Below, piece by piece: positions 24,872 to 32,909 of a stretch of 64,000 nucleotides of DNA (positions are counted from its first letter, which is position 1; each line of letters starts with the position of its first letter). The notes beneath the pieces are model-generated. The model did not search any database, had not been told where the DNA came from, and saw only the letters and a program-made list of their open reading frames with translations. Source of the DNA: Treponema sp. (GTDB taxonomy: Bacteria > Spirochaetota > Spirochaetia > Treponematales > Treponemataceae); the NCBI GenBank assembly GCA_024402565.1, contig JAKSTM010000005.1:1-64000 (forward strand), written 5' to 3'. Position numbers and translations under genes: made by a program.

Positions 24872-26113
24872 TTAATTACACATTGCTTCACAAGTGTTAT
24901 AAAATTCCGGCTTCTTTTTACAGTTCCACTGAAACATTCCACAATATGGACCGTTCATTTTGTAACTGTAATCAGTTGTTGGAAGACTTGGATTATCCAT
25001 TAATCCCCAGATGGCCCAGCAAGTAAATTTTCCATTTGCTGTTTCATTTATATGTGAAAGCATTTCGGCAAACTTTCCATAAAACTCTGCATGCTGGGCT
25101 TGTGCTTCCTCACTTCTATCATAGTTTCGAAGTGCCATTTCTGTAATCTGGACTTCATATCCTAAAGAAGCATATTTTTCTATTGTCTGTTTAATTGCAG
25201 CAATATCACCAGGATTCATACAACCATTCTGTTGTCCATATCCGCCCACATATCCCTGCATTCCAATTCCATCACAAAGACGTTCACCATTTACATTAAT
25301 TACGTCATCCTGCGCATTTATTTCTTCTACAAGATTGATAATGCAATTTCTTTTATCTGCATAGAAATTATTGTAATCATTATAGAACAACTTAATGTCA
25401 TATCCTTTTTCCTGAACAAAATCATGTGCATATTTAAATGCCCATTTTACGTAATCACGTCCTATTGTTTCGTAATAAAGATTTTTTGATCCACCACGTG
25501 TTTTTCGGATTCGGGCTTTATCTCCGCCAGCAGCTTCAGAAGGACTGTCAGCAACTGCTTCGTTTACTACATCCCAACAATAAACAACACCCGGAAAGTT
25601 TTCTTCACAATGCTGAATTACAGTTTCAATCGAAAACTTCATACGAGCTTTAATTTCTTCCGCATCTGCAAATTCTTTATTGCGATAATCTTTATAGAAA
25701 AACCATTCTGTCATATAAGCATCCCAAACGAGTACATGACCACGGACTTTTATATTATTCTCTTGAGCAAATCTAAGTAAATTATCACAATTCACCCATT
25801 TAAATGCTGGCATTCCATCTCTACTTCTTACCCCCCAATCAAGAAGGGAATACATTTTCATTTCATTGGTAGCAGTTACAGAATTAAAATCAGAAATAAT
25901 CATTTTCTGATAATTCGCGTTGGAAAGATTTTCAGGACTCATGCATCCACCCATTTTGAATCCTTTGGCACCAGTCAATTCATAAAGTGGCGGATATTCA
26001 GGTGGGAGTTCCTTTACAGGTTCAGAAGTTTTTTTTGAAGCTGTGCTGCTTGCACATCCCAAAAACAATACACAAAAAGATACTATAGCAAAATTTTTAG
26101 TTAAACGTTTCAT
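24872..26113 (-). CDS. GH10 endo-1,4-beta-xylanase, lipoprotein
   Basis: 413 residues from the ATG (an in-frame TTG lies 6 nt upstream). The lipobox L-F-L-G-C anchors it to a membrane. The GH10 barrel has the acid/base Glu in W-D-V-V-N-E-A-V and the nucleophile Glu in I-T-E-M-A-L, plus the substrate-site K-M-Y-S-L and R-G-H-V-L-V-W. It cleaves internal xylan bonds. TATAAT lies seven bases before the ATG, suggesting a leaderless message. Convergent with the preceding binding protein and divergent from the GH94-like gene. Confidence 0.93.
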   Translation of the reverse strand: MKRLTKNFAIVSFCVLFLGCASSTASKKTSEPVKELPPEYPPLYELTGAKGFKMGGCMSPENLSNANYQKMIISDFNSVTATNEMKMYSLLDWGVRSRDGMPAFKWVNCDNLLRFAQENNIKVRGHVLVWDAYMTEWFFYKDYRNKEFADAEEIKARMKFSIETVIQHCEENFPGVVYCWDVVNEAVADSPSEAAGGDKARIRKTRGGSKNLYYETIGRDYVKWAFKYAHDFVQEKGYDIKLFYNDYNNFYADKRNCIINLVEEINAQDDVINVNGERLCDGIGMQGYVGGYGQQNGCMNPGDIAAIKQTIEKYASLGYEVQITEMALRNYDRSEEAQAQHAEFYGKFAEMLSHINETANGKFTCWAIWGLMDNPSLPTTDYSYKMNGPYCGMFQWNCKKKPEFYNTCEAMCN

Positions 26114-26120
26114 ATTCAAA

Positions 26121-26142
26121 ATTATACTCGAATACTAGTATT
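26121..26142 (-). promoter_or_regulatory. Xylanase promoter with palindromic operator
   Basis: TATAAT on the minus strand (26126-26121), seven bases before the ATG. A perfect 12-bp palindrome AATACTAGTATT occupies 26131-26142, inside the presumed -35/-10 spacer, which is a good place for a repressor. The regulator is unknown. Confidence 0.5.
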
Positions 26143-26266
26143 TAAGAATAGGGATTATTTCCGAGCCCAAATCCAAAATTTACGATATTGCCCCAAATAT
26201 TTTAAAATCTTTTTATTTATCACAGTTATAGTATTTGAATTAAGGAAAGAAAAGCAGGAGACTTTT

Positions 26267-29200
26267 ATGAAAGATAAAACAAAGGGATATTTTACAGATC
26301 TTCATGGCGAACGATTTTACAAAATCGAAAACTATGATCAGATGGACGATTTTTTTATAACAGTTACTAGTTCATCTGATGTCTGGAATTTCCTCTGGTC
26401 CCATGGCGGAATTACGGCAGGACGCATTAATTGTGATCACAGCATTTTTCCCTACTACACTGCCGACAAAATTAGCGACGGAAAAACCAATACAGGTTCG
26501 TATACCCTTCTTAAAATTTCAAAGAATGGAAAAATCTACAAATCAGAACCCTTTGCTTCATTAAGAGCTTCCAGTCTTGCCAGAAGTCTTGAAGGAAATG
26601 AAATCCAACATAATTTATACAAAAACATCAGCGGAACAAAAGTCTGGTTCGAAGAAATAAACAATGAACTCGAAATCATTTTCAGAACAGGCTGGACAAG
26701 CTCTGACCAGTTTGGCCTTGTTCGCTGTGTTGAAATCGAAAATCTTTCTTCAACAGAAATTTCTATTGAAGCCCTGGATGGTTGTCGAAATATTCTGCCT
26801 GCTTGCGTAACCGCTTCATTCCAGGAAGAGCGAAGTTTCCTTTTAGATGCATATAAAAAAACTGATTATGATTCAGAGTCTAAGCTTGCACTTTTTACAG
26901 TTTCATCCATTGCTTCAGATAAGGCCGAGCCAAACGAAGGTCTATACACAAACACTTGCTGGTTTTCTACAAACGATCGAATTTATCTGGATCCTGATAC
27001 GCCGGACTTTTTTGCCCAAGATAAAGAACTTCCCTCGGTTTCAGTATTAAAAGGAAAACGATCATCATGTTATATTGACCACAATACTGTTCTGGGAGAA
27101 AAAAACAGTAACAATGCTTCTGTAAAATGGTATCAGGTTTTCGACACATCGCTTACTCATGCAAAAGTATGCGATTTGAAAAAAATCCTTTCTAATCGAA
27201 GTGATGCCGTAAAAAAACTCGAACAAAATATTCAGGAAGGTATTTCTCTCATGGATAAATATGTTTCTGAAAGTGACGGCATTCAAGAAACCTCTGATGA
27301 AATGGCTGCTGCACATCACTACGCAAATGTTATGTTCAATATTATGCGCGGGGGAATTTTTCTGGACAGCGCCAGCATTGGAAAAGATGATTTCTTAAAA
27401 TTTGTAAAAAGCCGAAATACAAAAGAATATGATTTTATAAATTCCCTTTTGATGGAAATAAATTCTGAAAACACTGTTTTCCAAAAAAACTTAGAAGAAA
27501 AAATAGTAGCTTCCGGAAACGCACAGGCCATACGCCTCTTCCAGGAATATATGCCTCTAACATTCAGTCGCCGTCATGGAGACCCAAGCCGACCATGGAA
27601 TCGCTTTAATATCCGACTTCGTGATGAACAGGATAAACCAATTTTAAACTATGAAGGAAACTGGCGAGATATTTTCCAGAACTGGGAAGCCTTGTCTTTC
27701 AGTTATCCAAAATATATCAAGAATATGGTTGCAAAATTCCTTAACGCCATGACTGCAGAAGGATATAATCCTTACCGAATTAGTCGTGACGGATTAGACT
27801 GGGAAATTCCTGATCCGGCTAATCCATGGGCTCAGATTGGATACTGGGGCGACCATCAAGTTATTTATGTAGAAAAACTTCTGGAACTTTGGAGTAAAAC
27901 AAATAAACAAGAACTTTTGGCATCTCTTGATAAAGCATATTACTCCACTTCAAAAGTTCCGTTTATCGTGAGACCATACAACGAAATTAAAGAAAACCCA
28001 CGTCATTCCATTATTTTCGATAAAGCCTTAAGTGATGAATTGATTGAAAAATCTAAAACCTATGGAAGTGATGCAAAACTTATTCGCGATCAAAACGACA
28101 ATGTTGTTCTGCTGACACTAACAGCAAAGCTTTTACAGATTGTAATCAATAAAGCATGTAACTTTGTTCCTGGTGGTGGTATATGGTTAAATACACAGCG
28201 ACCTGAATGGAACGATGCGAACAACGCCCTTGCCGGTTACGGTCTTTCTATGGTTACTGTATGTTACCTACGCCGTTTCATTTCATTCCTTATTGATTTA
28301 TATGGAAGCGATGAACTTGCTGCAAAAAGTTTTGATCTGCCATTGGAAATCGCTGCATGTTTTGCATCTATTTCAAAACTCTACTCCGAAAATGAATGTA
28401 TTTCCGTTTGTACAGATTCAAAGGCCAGAAACAATTTTGTAGAAAGCGCCGGACTGATATTCCAGAAGGAATATGAAAAGATTTACAAAAGCGGATATTC
28501 AGACAAACAAGTTTCTATCACATCAGAAACAATTTGTTCCAACCTGAAAGAAATCTTAAATCACATCGACCATACAATAAAATTGAATAAGCGTGAAGAT
28601 GGACTTTATCACTCATATAACACACTTATCATCAAGAAAGATTCCATGGATGTTCAGTCGCTTCAGGAAATGCTGGAAGGTCAGGTTGCGGTTCTTTCTT
28701 CAGGATTCCTTTCAGACAAAGAAACCTGTGAACTTGTAAAAGCACTAAAGAAAAGTGCAATGTTTGAACCGCACCAATATTCATACATGCTCTACCCAAA
28801 TAAGGAATTACCTGATTTCGAAGACAAAAACTGTATTTCTGAATCTTTCATTCAAAAAATAAAAGATTTAATTAATCGTTCGGAAAATAAAATCTTGATA
28901 AAAGATTCTGCCAATTACTATCATTTCAATGCAGATTTTGTGAATGCTAACACAATGAAAAAAATTCTTTCAGAATTACCTGAAAATGAAAAACCAACAG
29001 ATGCAGAATTCGAAGAAGTCTTGGCGCTTTACGAAAAAACATTCAATCACCAAAGTTTCACAGGAAGATCCGGTACCTTCTATGCTTTTGAAGGATTGGG
29101 AAGCATTTACTGGCACATGGTTGCAAAGCTTCTTCTTGCAGTTCAGGAACGTGCTCTAAACGCAAAAGAATACCAAAAGGAACTGGCAGATGCATATTAT

Positions 29201-29632
29201 GACATCAGAAAAGGAATTGGCTACAACAAGTCACCTGAAATCTATGGAGCATTTCCATCTGATCCATATTCCCATACACCAAATCTTCAAGGCGCAAAAC
29301 AGCCTGGAATGACTGGACAGGTAAAAGAAGAAATTCTTACTCGTTGGGGAGAACTTGGAGTTTCTGTTGAAAACGGAATTGCTTCGTTCAAACCACGCAT
29401 TCTCCAGAAATCAGAATTCAATATTAAAGGAAAACTTTCTTTCACCTGGTGTGGAACTCCTGTTTTATACATTCTTGGAAATGAAAACAAAATTTCTGTT
29501 ACAGAAAAAGGAAAAGAAAACTGTTCTGAAGGATGCAAACTTACAGTTGAACAGACAGAAAAACTTTTTGCCCGTGACGGAAGCATTTCAAAGATTTGTG
29601 TAACAATGAACCTTTCTGAAAACTTGATGTAA
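26267..29632 (+). CDS. Large GH94-like carbohydrate-active protein (glycoside phosphorylase-like)
   Basis: A 1121-residue protein with no signal peptide and AGGAG before the ATG. The N-terminal part (about 1-330) is beta-rich, like the sandwich domain of cellobiose/cellodextrin phosphorylases. The middle (W-R-D-I-F-Q-N-W-E-A-L, Y-W-G-D-H-Q-V-I-Y, N-T-Q-R-P-E-W-N-D-A-N-N-A-L) looks like an alpha/alpha six-barrel catalytic domain. The E-W-N-D-A-N motif recalls the GH94 acid region. It would be cytoplasmic and act on imported oligosaccharides, in keeping with the neighbouring xylanase. It is longer than canonical GH94, so activity is uncertain. Confidence 0.6.
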   Translation: MKDKTKGYFTDLHGERFYKIENYDQMDDFFITVTSSSDVWNFLWSHGGITAGRINCDHSIFPYYTADKISDGKTNTGSYTLLKISKNGKIYKSEPFASLRASSLARSLEGNEIQHNLYKNISGTKVWFEEINNELEIIFRTGWTSSDQFGLVRCVEIENLSSTEISIEALDGCRNILPACVTASFQEERSFLLDAYKKTDYDSESKLALFTVSSIASDKAEPNEGLYTNTCWFSTNDRIYLDPDTPDFFAQDKELPSVSVLKGKRSSCYIDHNTVLGEKNSNNASVKWYQVFDTSLTHAKVCDLKKILSNRSDAVKKLEQNIQEGISLMDKYVSESDGIQETSDEMAAAHHYANVMFNIMRGGIFLDSASIGKDDFLKFVKSRNTKEYDFINSLLMEINSENTVFQKNLEEKIVASGNAQAIRLFQEYMPLTFSRRHGDPSRPWNRFNIRLRDEQDKPILNYEGNWRDIFQNWEALSFSYPKYIKNMVAKFLNAMTAEGYNPYRISRDGLDWEIPDPANPWAQIGYWGDHQVIYVEKLLELWSKTNKQELLASLDKAYYSTSKVPFIVRPYNEIKENPRHSIIFDKALSDELIEKSKTYGSDAKLIRDQNDNVVLLTLTAKLLQIVINKACNFVPGGGIWLNTQRPEWNDANNALAGYGLSMVTVCYLRRFISFLIDLYGSDELAAKSFDLPLEIAACFASISKLYSENECISVCTDSKARNNFVESAGLIFQKEYEKIYKSGYSDKQVSITSETICSNLKEILNHIDHTIKLNKREDGLYHSYNTLIIKKDSMDVQSLQEMLEGQVAVLSSGFLSDKETCELVKALKKSAMFEPHQYSYMLYPNKELPDFEDKNCISESFIQKIKDLINRSENKILIKDSANYYHFNADFVNANTMKKILSELPENEKPTDAEFEEVLALYEKTFNHQSFTGRSGTFYAFEGLGSIYWHMVAKLLLAVQERALNAKEYQKELADAYYDIRKGIGYNKSPEIYGAFPSDPYSHTPNLQGAKQPGMTGQVKEEILTRWGELGVSVENGIASFKPRILQKSEFNIKGKLSFTWCGTPVLYILGNENKISVTEKGKENCSEGCKLTVEQTEKLFARDGSISKICVTMNLSENLM

Positions 29633-29660
29633 ATCACCGGGCGTCTCTGGCACCTGTAAA

Positions 29661-29693
29661 AAAAAACGCTTCAGAAATTCTGAAGCGTTTTTT
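29661..29693. terminator. Bidirectional terminator between the GH94-like gene and fabZ
   Basis: Stem with arms AAAAAACGCTTCAG / CTGAAGCGTTTTTT, loop AAATT, T-runs on both strands. On the minus strand it begins within about seven bases of the displaced fabZ stop (29700-29702), which suggests it was the original fabZ terminator. Confidence 0.88.
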
Positions 29694-29699
29694 TTTTGA

Positions 29700-29723
29700 T
29701 TAGTTGGCAGAGCCAACGAGGCA
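29700..29723 (-). pseudogene. Displaced fabZ 3' end
   Basis: Minus-strand codons TGC-CTC-GTT-GGC-TCT-GCC-AAC-TAA encode C-L-V-G-S-A-N-stop, the exact C-terminus of FabZ (29887-29910), with four synonymous differences including TAG to TAA. Upstream of it, 19 bp intervene (29724-29742) before CACAGCCACTC (29743-29753), which matches the next part of fabZ at 10 of 11 bases. So the old end was itself split before displacement. Confidence 0.82.
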
Positions 29724-29886
29724 ATTTATTCCAAGGATCCATCACAGCCACTCCCTATCGGGAACTGGCTGCTCGGAACGAGGCAGTGATGCATACGAAA
29801 ACATCCGTAAAACGTCTGTTTTCGTTTGTGCACTCGTTAATCTGCGAAGCAGATTCCAACGTTATCTTGATAACGTTGGGGTTCCG
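29724..29886. repeat. Hairpin-rich insert between fabZ and its displaced end
   Basis: About 160 bp densely filled with inverted repeats: CAGCCA/TGGCTG around 29745-29771, CGAAAACA/TGTTTTCG near 29796-29825, AATCTGC/GCAGATT (29839-29855) and a perfect CCAACGTTATC-TT-GATAACGTTGG (29856-29879). No plausible gene. It has the same position relative to fabZ as the palindromic units have to flaB and cysE. Confidence 0.75.
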
Positions 29887-29902
29887 CTAGTTAGCGGAAC
29901 CA
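29881..29902 (-). terminator. Palindrome spanning the fabZ stop codon
   Basis: Perfect arms GGTTCCGCTA / TAGCGGAACC with a two-base loop; the fabZ stop TAG lies at the centre. The sequence after the stop is thus a mirror copy of the last codons of fabZ. No T-run follows, so true terminator function is doubtful. Confidence 0.5.
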
Positions 29903-30318
29903 ACGAGGCACATCCACTCAGCCTCGCAGCAGAGGGTGTCGCCGACGTAGAGTTTGCCGGCCTGCTTGATCATTTTTGGACTGTTGCGGAGGAATGTGAT
30001 TTCCATTCTTGCTTTGTCGCCAGGGCGAACCTGATTGCGGAACTTAACTTTGTCCAGTGTGGCAAAGAAGAAAAGTCCGTCAGCAGGAACGATGTTCAGG
30101 TAACGGAGAGCTGCTCCACCAGCCTGAGCCATAGTTTCACAAAGGATTACTCCTGGAACTACAGGATATTCAGGAAAGTGTCCTTTGAAAAAGAATTCGT
30201 TTTCTGTGAAAACGTGTTCACAAACTGCGCCTTTTTCATCAGCACTGATAATTTCATCTACGAAAAGGAATGGTTCACGATGTGGTAAAAGTGATTTGAT
30301 ATCTGTTGTTAATGACAT
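29887..30318 (-). CDS. fabZ: 3-hydroxyacyl-ACP dehydratase FabZ
   Basis: A 143-residue hot-dog-fold dehydratase of fatty acid synthesis. L-L-P-H-R-E-P-F-L-F-V-D-E-I and the catalytic segment G-H-F-P-E-Y-P-V-V-P-G-V-I-L-C-E-T-M-A-Q hold the active His and Glu. AGGAG precedes the ATG. It lies downstream of fabF and fabD on the same strand. Its last codons are repeated about 185 bp downstream as a displaced end. Confidence 0.95.
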   Translation of the reverse strand: MSLTTDIKSLLPHREPFLFVDEIISADEKGAVCEHVFTENEFFFKGHFPEYPVVPGVILCETMAQAGGAALRYLNIVPADGLFFFATLDKVKFRNQVRPGDKARMEITFLRNSPKMIKQAGKLYVGDTLCCEAEWMCLVGSAN

Positions 30319-30364
30319 ATTTTTCTCCTAAAAAAATATAGGTAATAGCTGATAATTAAAAAAT

Positions 30365-30392
30365 TATTACCTATTACCTATTACTTATTACC
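30365..30392. repeat. Short tandem repeat of TATTACC-type heptamers
   Basis: About four copies of a seven-base unit (TATTACC, one reading TATTACT) in the fabF-fabZ gap, with a GGTAATA counterpart nearby (30340) that can pair with them. Likely slippage-prone; could alter spacing between fabF and fabZ. Confidence 0.55.
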
Positions 30393-30395
30393 TTT

Positions 30396-30429
30396 ATTGT
30401 AAAAAAAGTTACTTAACTTTTTTTACAAT
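30396..30429 (-). terminator. Terminator overlapping the fabF coding end
   Basis: Perfect 15-bp arms ATTGTAAAAAAAGTT / AACTTTTTTTACAAT with a four-base loop. The stop codon (30409-30411) sits at the loop edge, so the 5' arm is fabF coding sequence and the 3' arm supplies a run of seven T. It should partly or fully end transcription before fabZ. Confidence 0.75.
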
Positions 30430-31662
30430 AATAGCGCCATTGTGGCCGCCGAAACCGAATGTTGCAGACATAGCTGCTTCAACTGGTTCGTTGAGTCCTA
30501 CATTTGGAACGTAGTTCAGGTCACATCCGCCTTCGATATCAACTTCGTCCAGGTTCTTTGTACATGGAATGAAGCTGTCCTGAATTGCTTTAACACAAAC
30601 CATAGCTTCAATAGCACCTGTAGCACCAAGACAGTGACCGTGCATAGATTTTGTAGAAGAAATCTTAAGCTTGCGTGCATTTTCTTCACCAAATGCAATC
30701 TTCAACATCTGAGTTTCAGCAGAGTCGTTTTTGTGTGTAGAAGTTCCGTGTGCATTGTAGTATGTGATTTCTGAAGGATCCATTCCTGCATCTTTCAGAG
30801 CGCGTGTCATACATTTTGAACCTGTGATTCCATCAGGGTTTGGAGCTGTAAGGTGGTAACCGTCACAAGAAGCACCGTAACCGGCAACTTCAGCGTAGAT
30901 CTTAGCACCACGAGCTTTTGCGTGTTCATATTCTTCGAACATGAGCATTGCTGAACCTTCACCCATTACGAAACCGTTGCGGTTCTTATCGAATGGACGA
31001 GAAGCTTTTGTTGGATCTTCATCGAAACCTGTTGAAAGAGCGTGAAGAACTTCGAAAGAAACAACACCGAACTGACAGATTGTTGCTTCTGCCCCTCCAG
31101 TAAGACATGTGTCCAGACGACCTGAGCGAACCATATCAAATGCAACACCAAGAGCGTCAGTTCCAGAAGAACATGCTGTAGCAATAGACTGAACTGGTCC
31201 GTGAAGACCAAAGTTGATTGCGATGTTTCCGCCTACTTCATTTGGAATAAGCTGTGGGATAGCCATTGGGTTTGTTTTTGTGAATCCCATTTTCTGGAGA
31301 CCGAGAACTGAAGCTTCTGTTACTTCAAGACCACCAATACCAACACCAAGGATAATACCTGTTTCATCAAGAACTTCAGCATTTCCCATAAGTCCTGCAT
31401 CATCAAGACACTGTTTAGCAGCTGCTACACCGAACTGTGTGAAGCGTGCCATTTTACGTGCATCTTTTGAATCCATGAAGTCGCCTGCGTTGAAGTTCTT
31501 TACTTCTGCAGCGTAGTGAACTTTGTTGATAGAAGCATCAAACTGTGTGATTGGTGCGATTCCGCTTTTTGCAGCTTTGATTCCAGCCCAGAATTCATCA
31601 ACACTATTTCCAAGAGGAGTGATAGCTCCAAGTCCAGTAATAACTACACGTCTTTTTTCCAT
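30409..31662 (-). CDS. fabF: Beta-ketoacyl-ACP synthase II
   Basis: A 417-residue condensing enzyme of fatty acid elongation. The active-site Cys lies in A-T-A-C-S-S-G-T-D-A, the first His in N-A-H-G-T-S-T-H-K-N-D, and the second in S-M-H-G-H-C-L-G-A-T-G-A. Glycine-rich C-terminus G-F-G-G-H-N-G-A. GGAG lies upstream. An unusually large hairpin separates it from fabD. Neither acpP nor fabG is in this cluster. Confidence 0.96.
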   Translation of the reverse strand: MEKRRVVITGLGAITPLGNSVDEFWAGIKAAKSGIAPITQFDASINKVHYAAEVKNFNAGDFMDSKDARKMARFTQFGVAAAKQCLDDAGLMGNAEVLDETGIILGVGIGGLEVTEASVLGLQKMGFTKTNPMAIPQLIPNEVGGNIAINFGLHGPVQSIATACSSGTDALGVAFDMVRSGRLDTCLTGGAEATICQFGVVSFEVLHALSTGFDEDPTKASRPFDKNRNGFVMGEGSAMLMFEEYEHAKARGAKIYAEVAGYGASCDGYHLTAPNPDGITGSKCMTRALKDAGMDPSEITYYNAHGTSTHKNDSAETQMLKIAFGEENARKLKISSTKSMHGHCLGATGAIEAMVCVKAIQDSFIPCTKNLDEVDIEGGCDLNYVPNVGLNEPVEAAMSATFGFGGHNGAIIVKKVK

Positions 31663-31684
31663 TTTTTATATTCTCCATTTCTTT

Positions 31685-31777
31685 GGTCAAAAATCGGGTC
31701 CCAGCGACGGTAAAAACGGGGGACCACCCTCCCTTCGGGTTCCTCCCCCGTTTTTACCTGCGTCCCCATTTTTGACC
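31685..31777. repeat. 93-bp nested hairpin between fabD and fabF
   Basis: Outer arms GGTCAAAAAT / ATTTTTGACC (31685-31694, 31768-31777), inner arms GGTAAAAACGGGGGA / TCCCCCGTTTTTACC and a central GGACCACCC-type loop. On the message it lies in the fabF 5' leader. Possibly a palindromic mobile unit or a processing or attenuation structure. Confidence 0.75.
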
Positions 31778-31837
31778 ACAGCTATATATACTAAAACTCA
31801 GCTACTTGTTTTATTACTGTCTCTGAGTTTATAAAAA

Positions 31838-32791
31838 TTACAAATTATTAATTCCTTCTACATTATTAATAGAAGTACATGTCCATGTTTCGTTGTATTC
31901 TGTTTTTGCCCAGAGACCTGCAAGAACAGTTCCAACACCAGGTTCGATCAGTTTCCATTCTGAACCGTCAGCTTTCATTGTTTCTGCAAGTACTGCTTCT
32001 TCTGTTGTCCAGAGAACAGGATTTGTAAGGTGAAGAACTGCGTTCTTTTTGATTTCAGCTCCGTCTGTAGCAAGAGCGCCTGTAACGTTTGAGAACATTG
32101 TGATTTTTGGATTATTGAATGTTACGTCAGCGATTGCTTTTTCGAATTCAACTGCAGCTTCCTGCATAAGTGGTGAATGGTAAGGACCTGCAACTGCAAG
32201 GCGGAGAGCACGGCGGGCACCAGCTTCTTTTGCCTTTGCTTCAACTTCTGTAAGTGCGTCGAATGTTCCGCTTACTACAGTCTGAACTGAAGAGTTCATG
32301 TTTGCAGGATAAGCATCTTTGATGCCTGCACAAACTTCTTTTACAGCTTCAGGAGCCAGTCCCAGAACTGCTGTCATTCCAGGTGCATGACCTTCGTTTG
32401 CTGCAGCAATTTTTTCACAAACTGCCTGCATAATCTGTCCGCGTGCGCGAACAACTTTTATTACATCTTCATAAGAAAGAACACCGGCAGCATATAATGC
32501 AGGAAATTCACCAAGTGAGAATCCCATAGCAGCTGATGGAGTAATGCCTTTTGATTCCAGAACTTTCATTACTGCCAGAGATGCAGTTGTGATTGCCAGC
32601 TGGCTGTTGTCTGAGCGACTAAGAACTTCTTTTTCTGTTTCCCACAGAAGTTTAGGCATGTCTACGCCTGTGATAGCTGTTACGTCATCTACTACTTTGC
32701 GTGCTTCTGGATAAGCTTCGCAAAGATCTTTAATCATGCCGGGAACCTGAGCACCCTGTCCCGGAAACAAGAAAGCATACTTTGTTGCCAT
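31838..32791 (-). CDS. fabD: Malonyl-CoA:ACP transacylase
   Basis: A 317-residue FabD that loads malonyl groups onto acyl carrier protein. F-P-G-Q-G-A-Q near the N-terminus, the nucleophile Ser in G-F-S-L-G-E and the His in A-G-P-Y-H-S-P-L-M are intact. AGGAAGG lies before the ATG. It leads the fabD-fabF-fabZ set. A TGACATTTTT/AAAAATGTCA inverted repeat (32828-32850) upstream could be regulatory. Confidence 0.94.
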   Translation of the reverse strand: MATKYAFLFPGQGAQVPGMIKDLCEAYPEARKVVDDVTAITGVDMPKLLWETEKEVLSRSDNSQLAITTASLAVMKVLESKGITPSAAMGFSLGEFPALYAAGVLSYEDVIKVVRARGQIMQAVCEKIAAANEGHAPGMTAVLGLAPEAVKEVCAGIKDAYPANMNSSVQTVVSGTFDALTEVEAKAKEAGARRALRLAVAGPYHSPLMQEAAVEFEKAIADVTFNNPKITMFSNVTGALATDGAEIKKNAVLHLTNPVLWTTEEAVLAETMKADGSEWKLIEPGVGTVLAGLWAKTEYNETWTCTSINNVEGINNL

Positions 32792-32827
32792 ACTGTCCTT
32801 CCTGTAAAATGTTATTTTATTTTATTA

Positions 32828-32850
32828 TGACATTTTTTGTAAAAATGTCA
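32828..32850. promoter_or_regulatory. Inverted repeat upstream of fabD
   Basis: Perfect 10-bp arms TGACATTTTT / AAAAATGTCA with loop TGT, about 40 bp upstream of fabD and 60 bp beyond the chemoreceptor stop. No long T-run on the minus strand, so an operator for fatty acid control is at least as likely as a terminator. Confidence 0.45.
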
Positions 32851-32909
32851 ATTTCAGAATAACAAAATACTGACAGTATGACAAGTGAATTTGTTCGTTT
32901 TAACCTTGA

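Noticed and set aside
29704..30288. 194-codon plus-strand frame opposite fabZ
   Set aside because: It is the antisense of fabZ and its hairpin insert; the minus-strand FabZ is clear.
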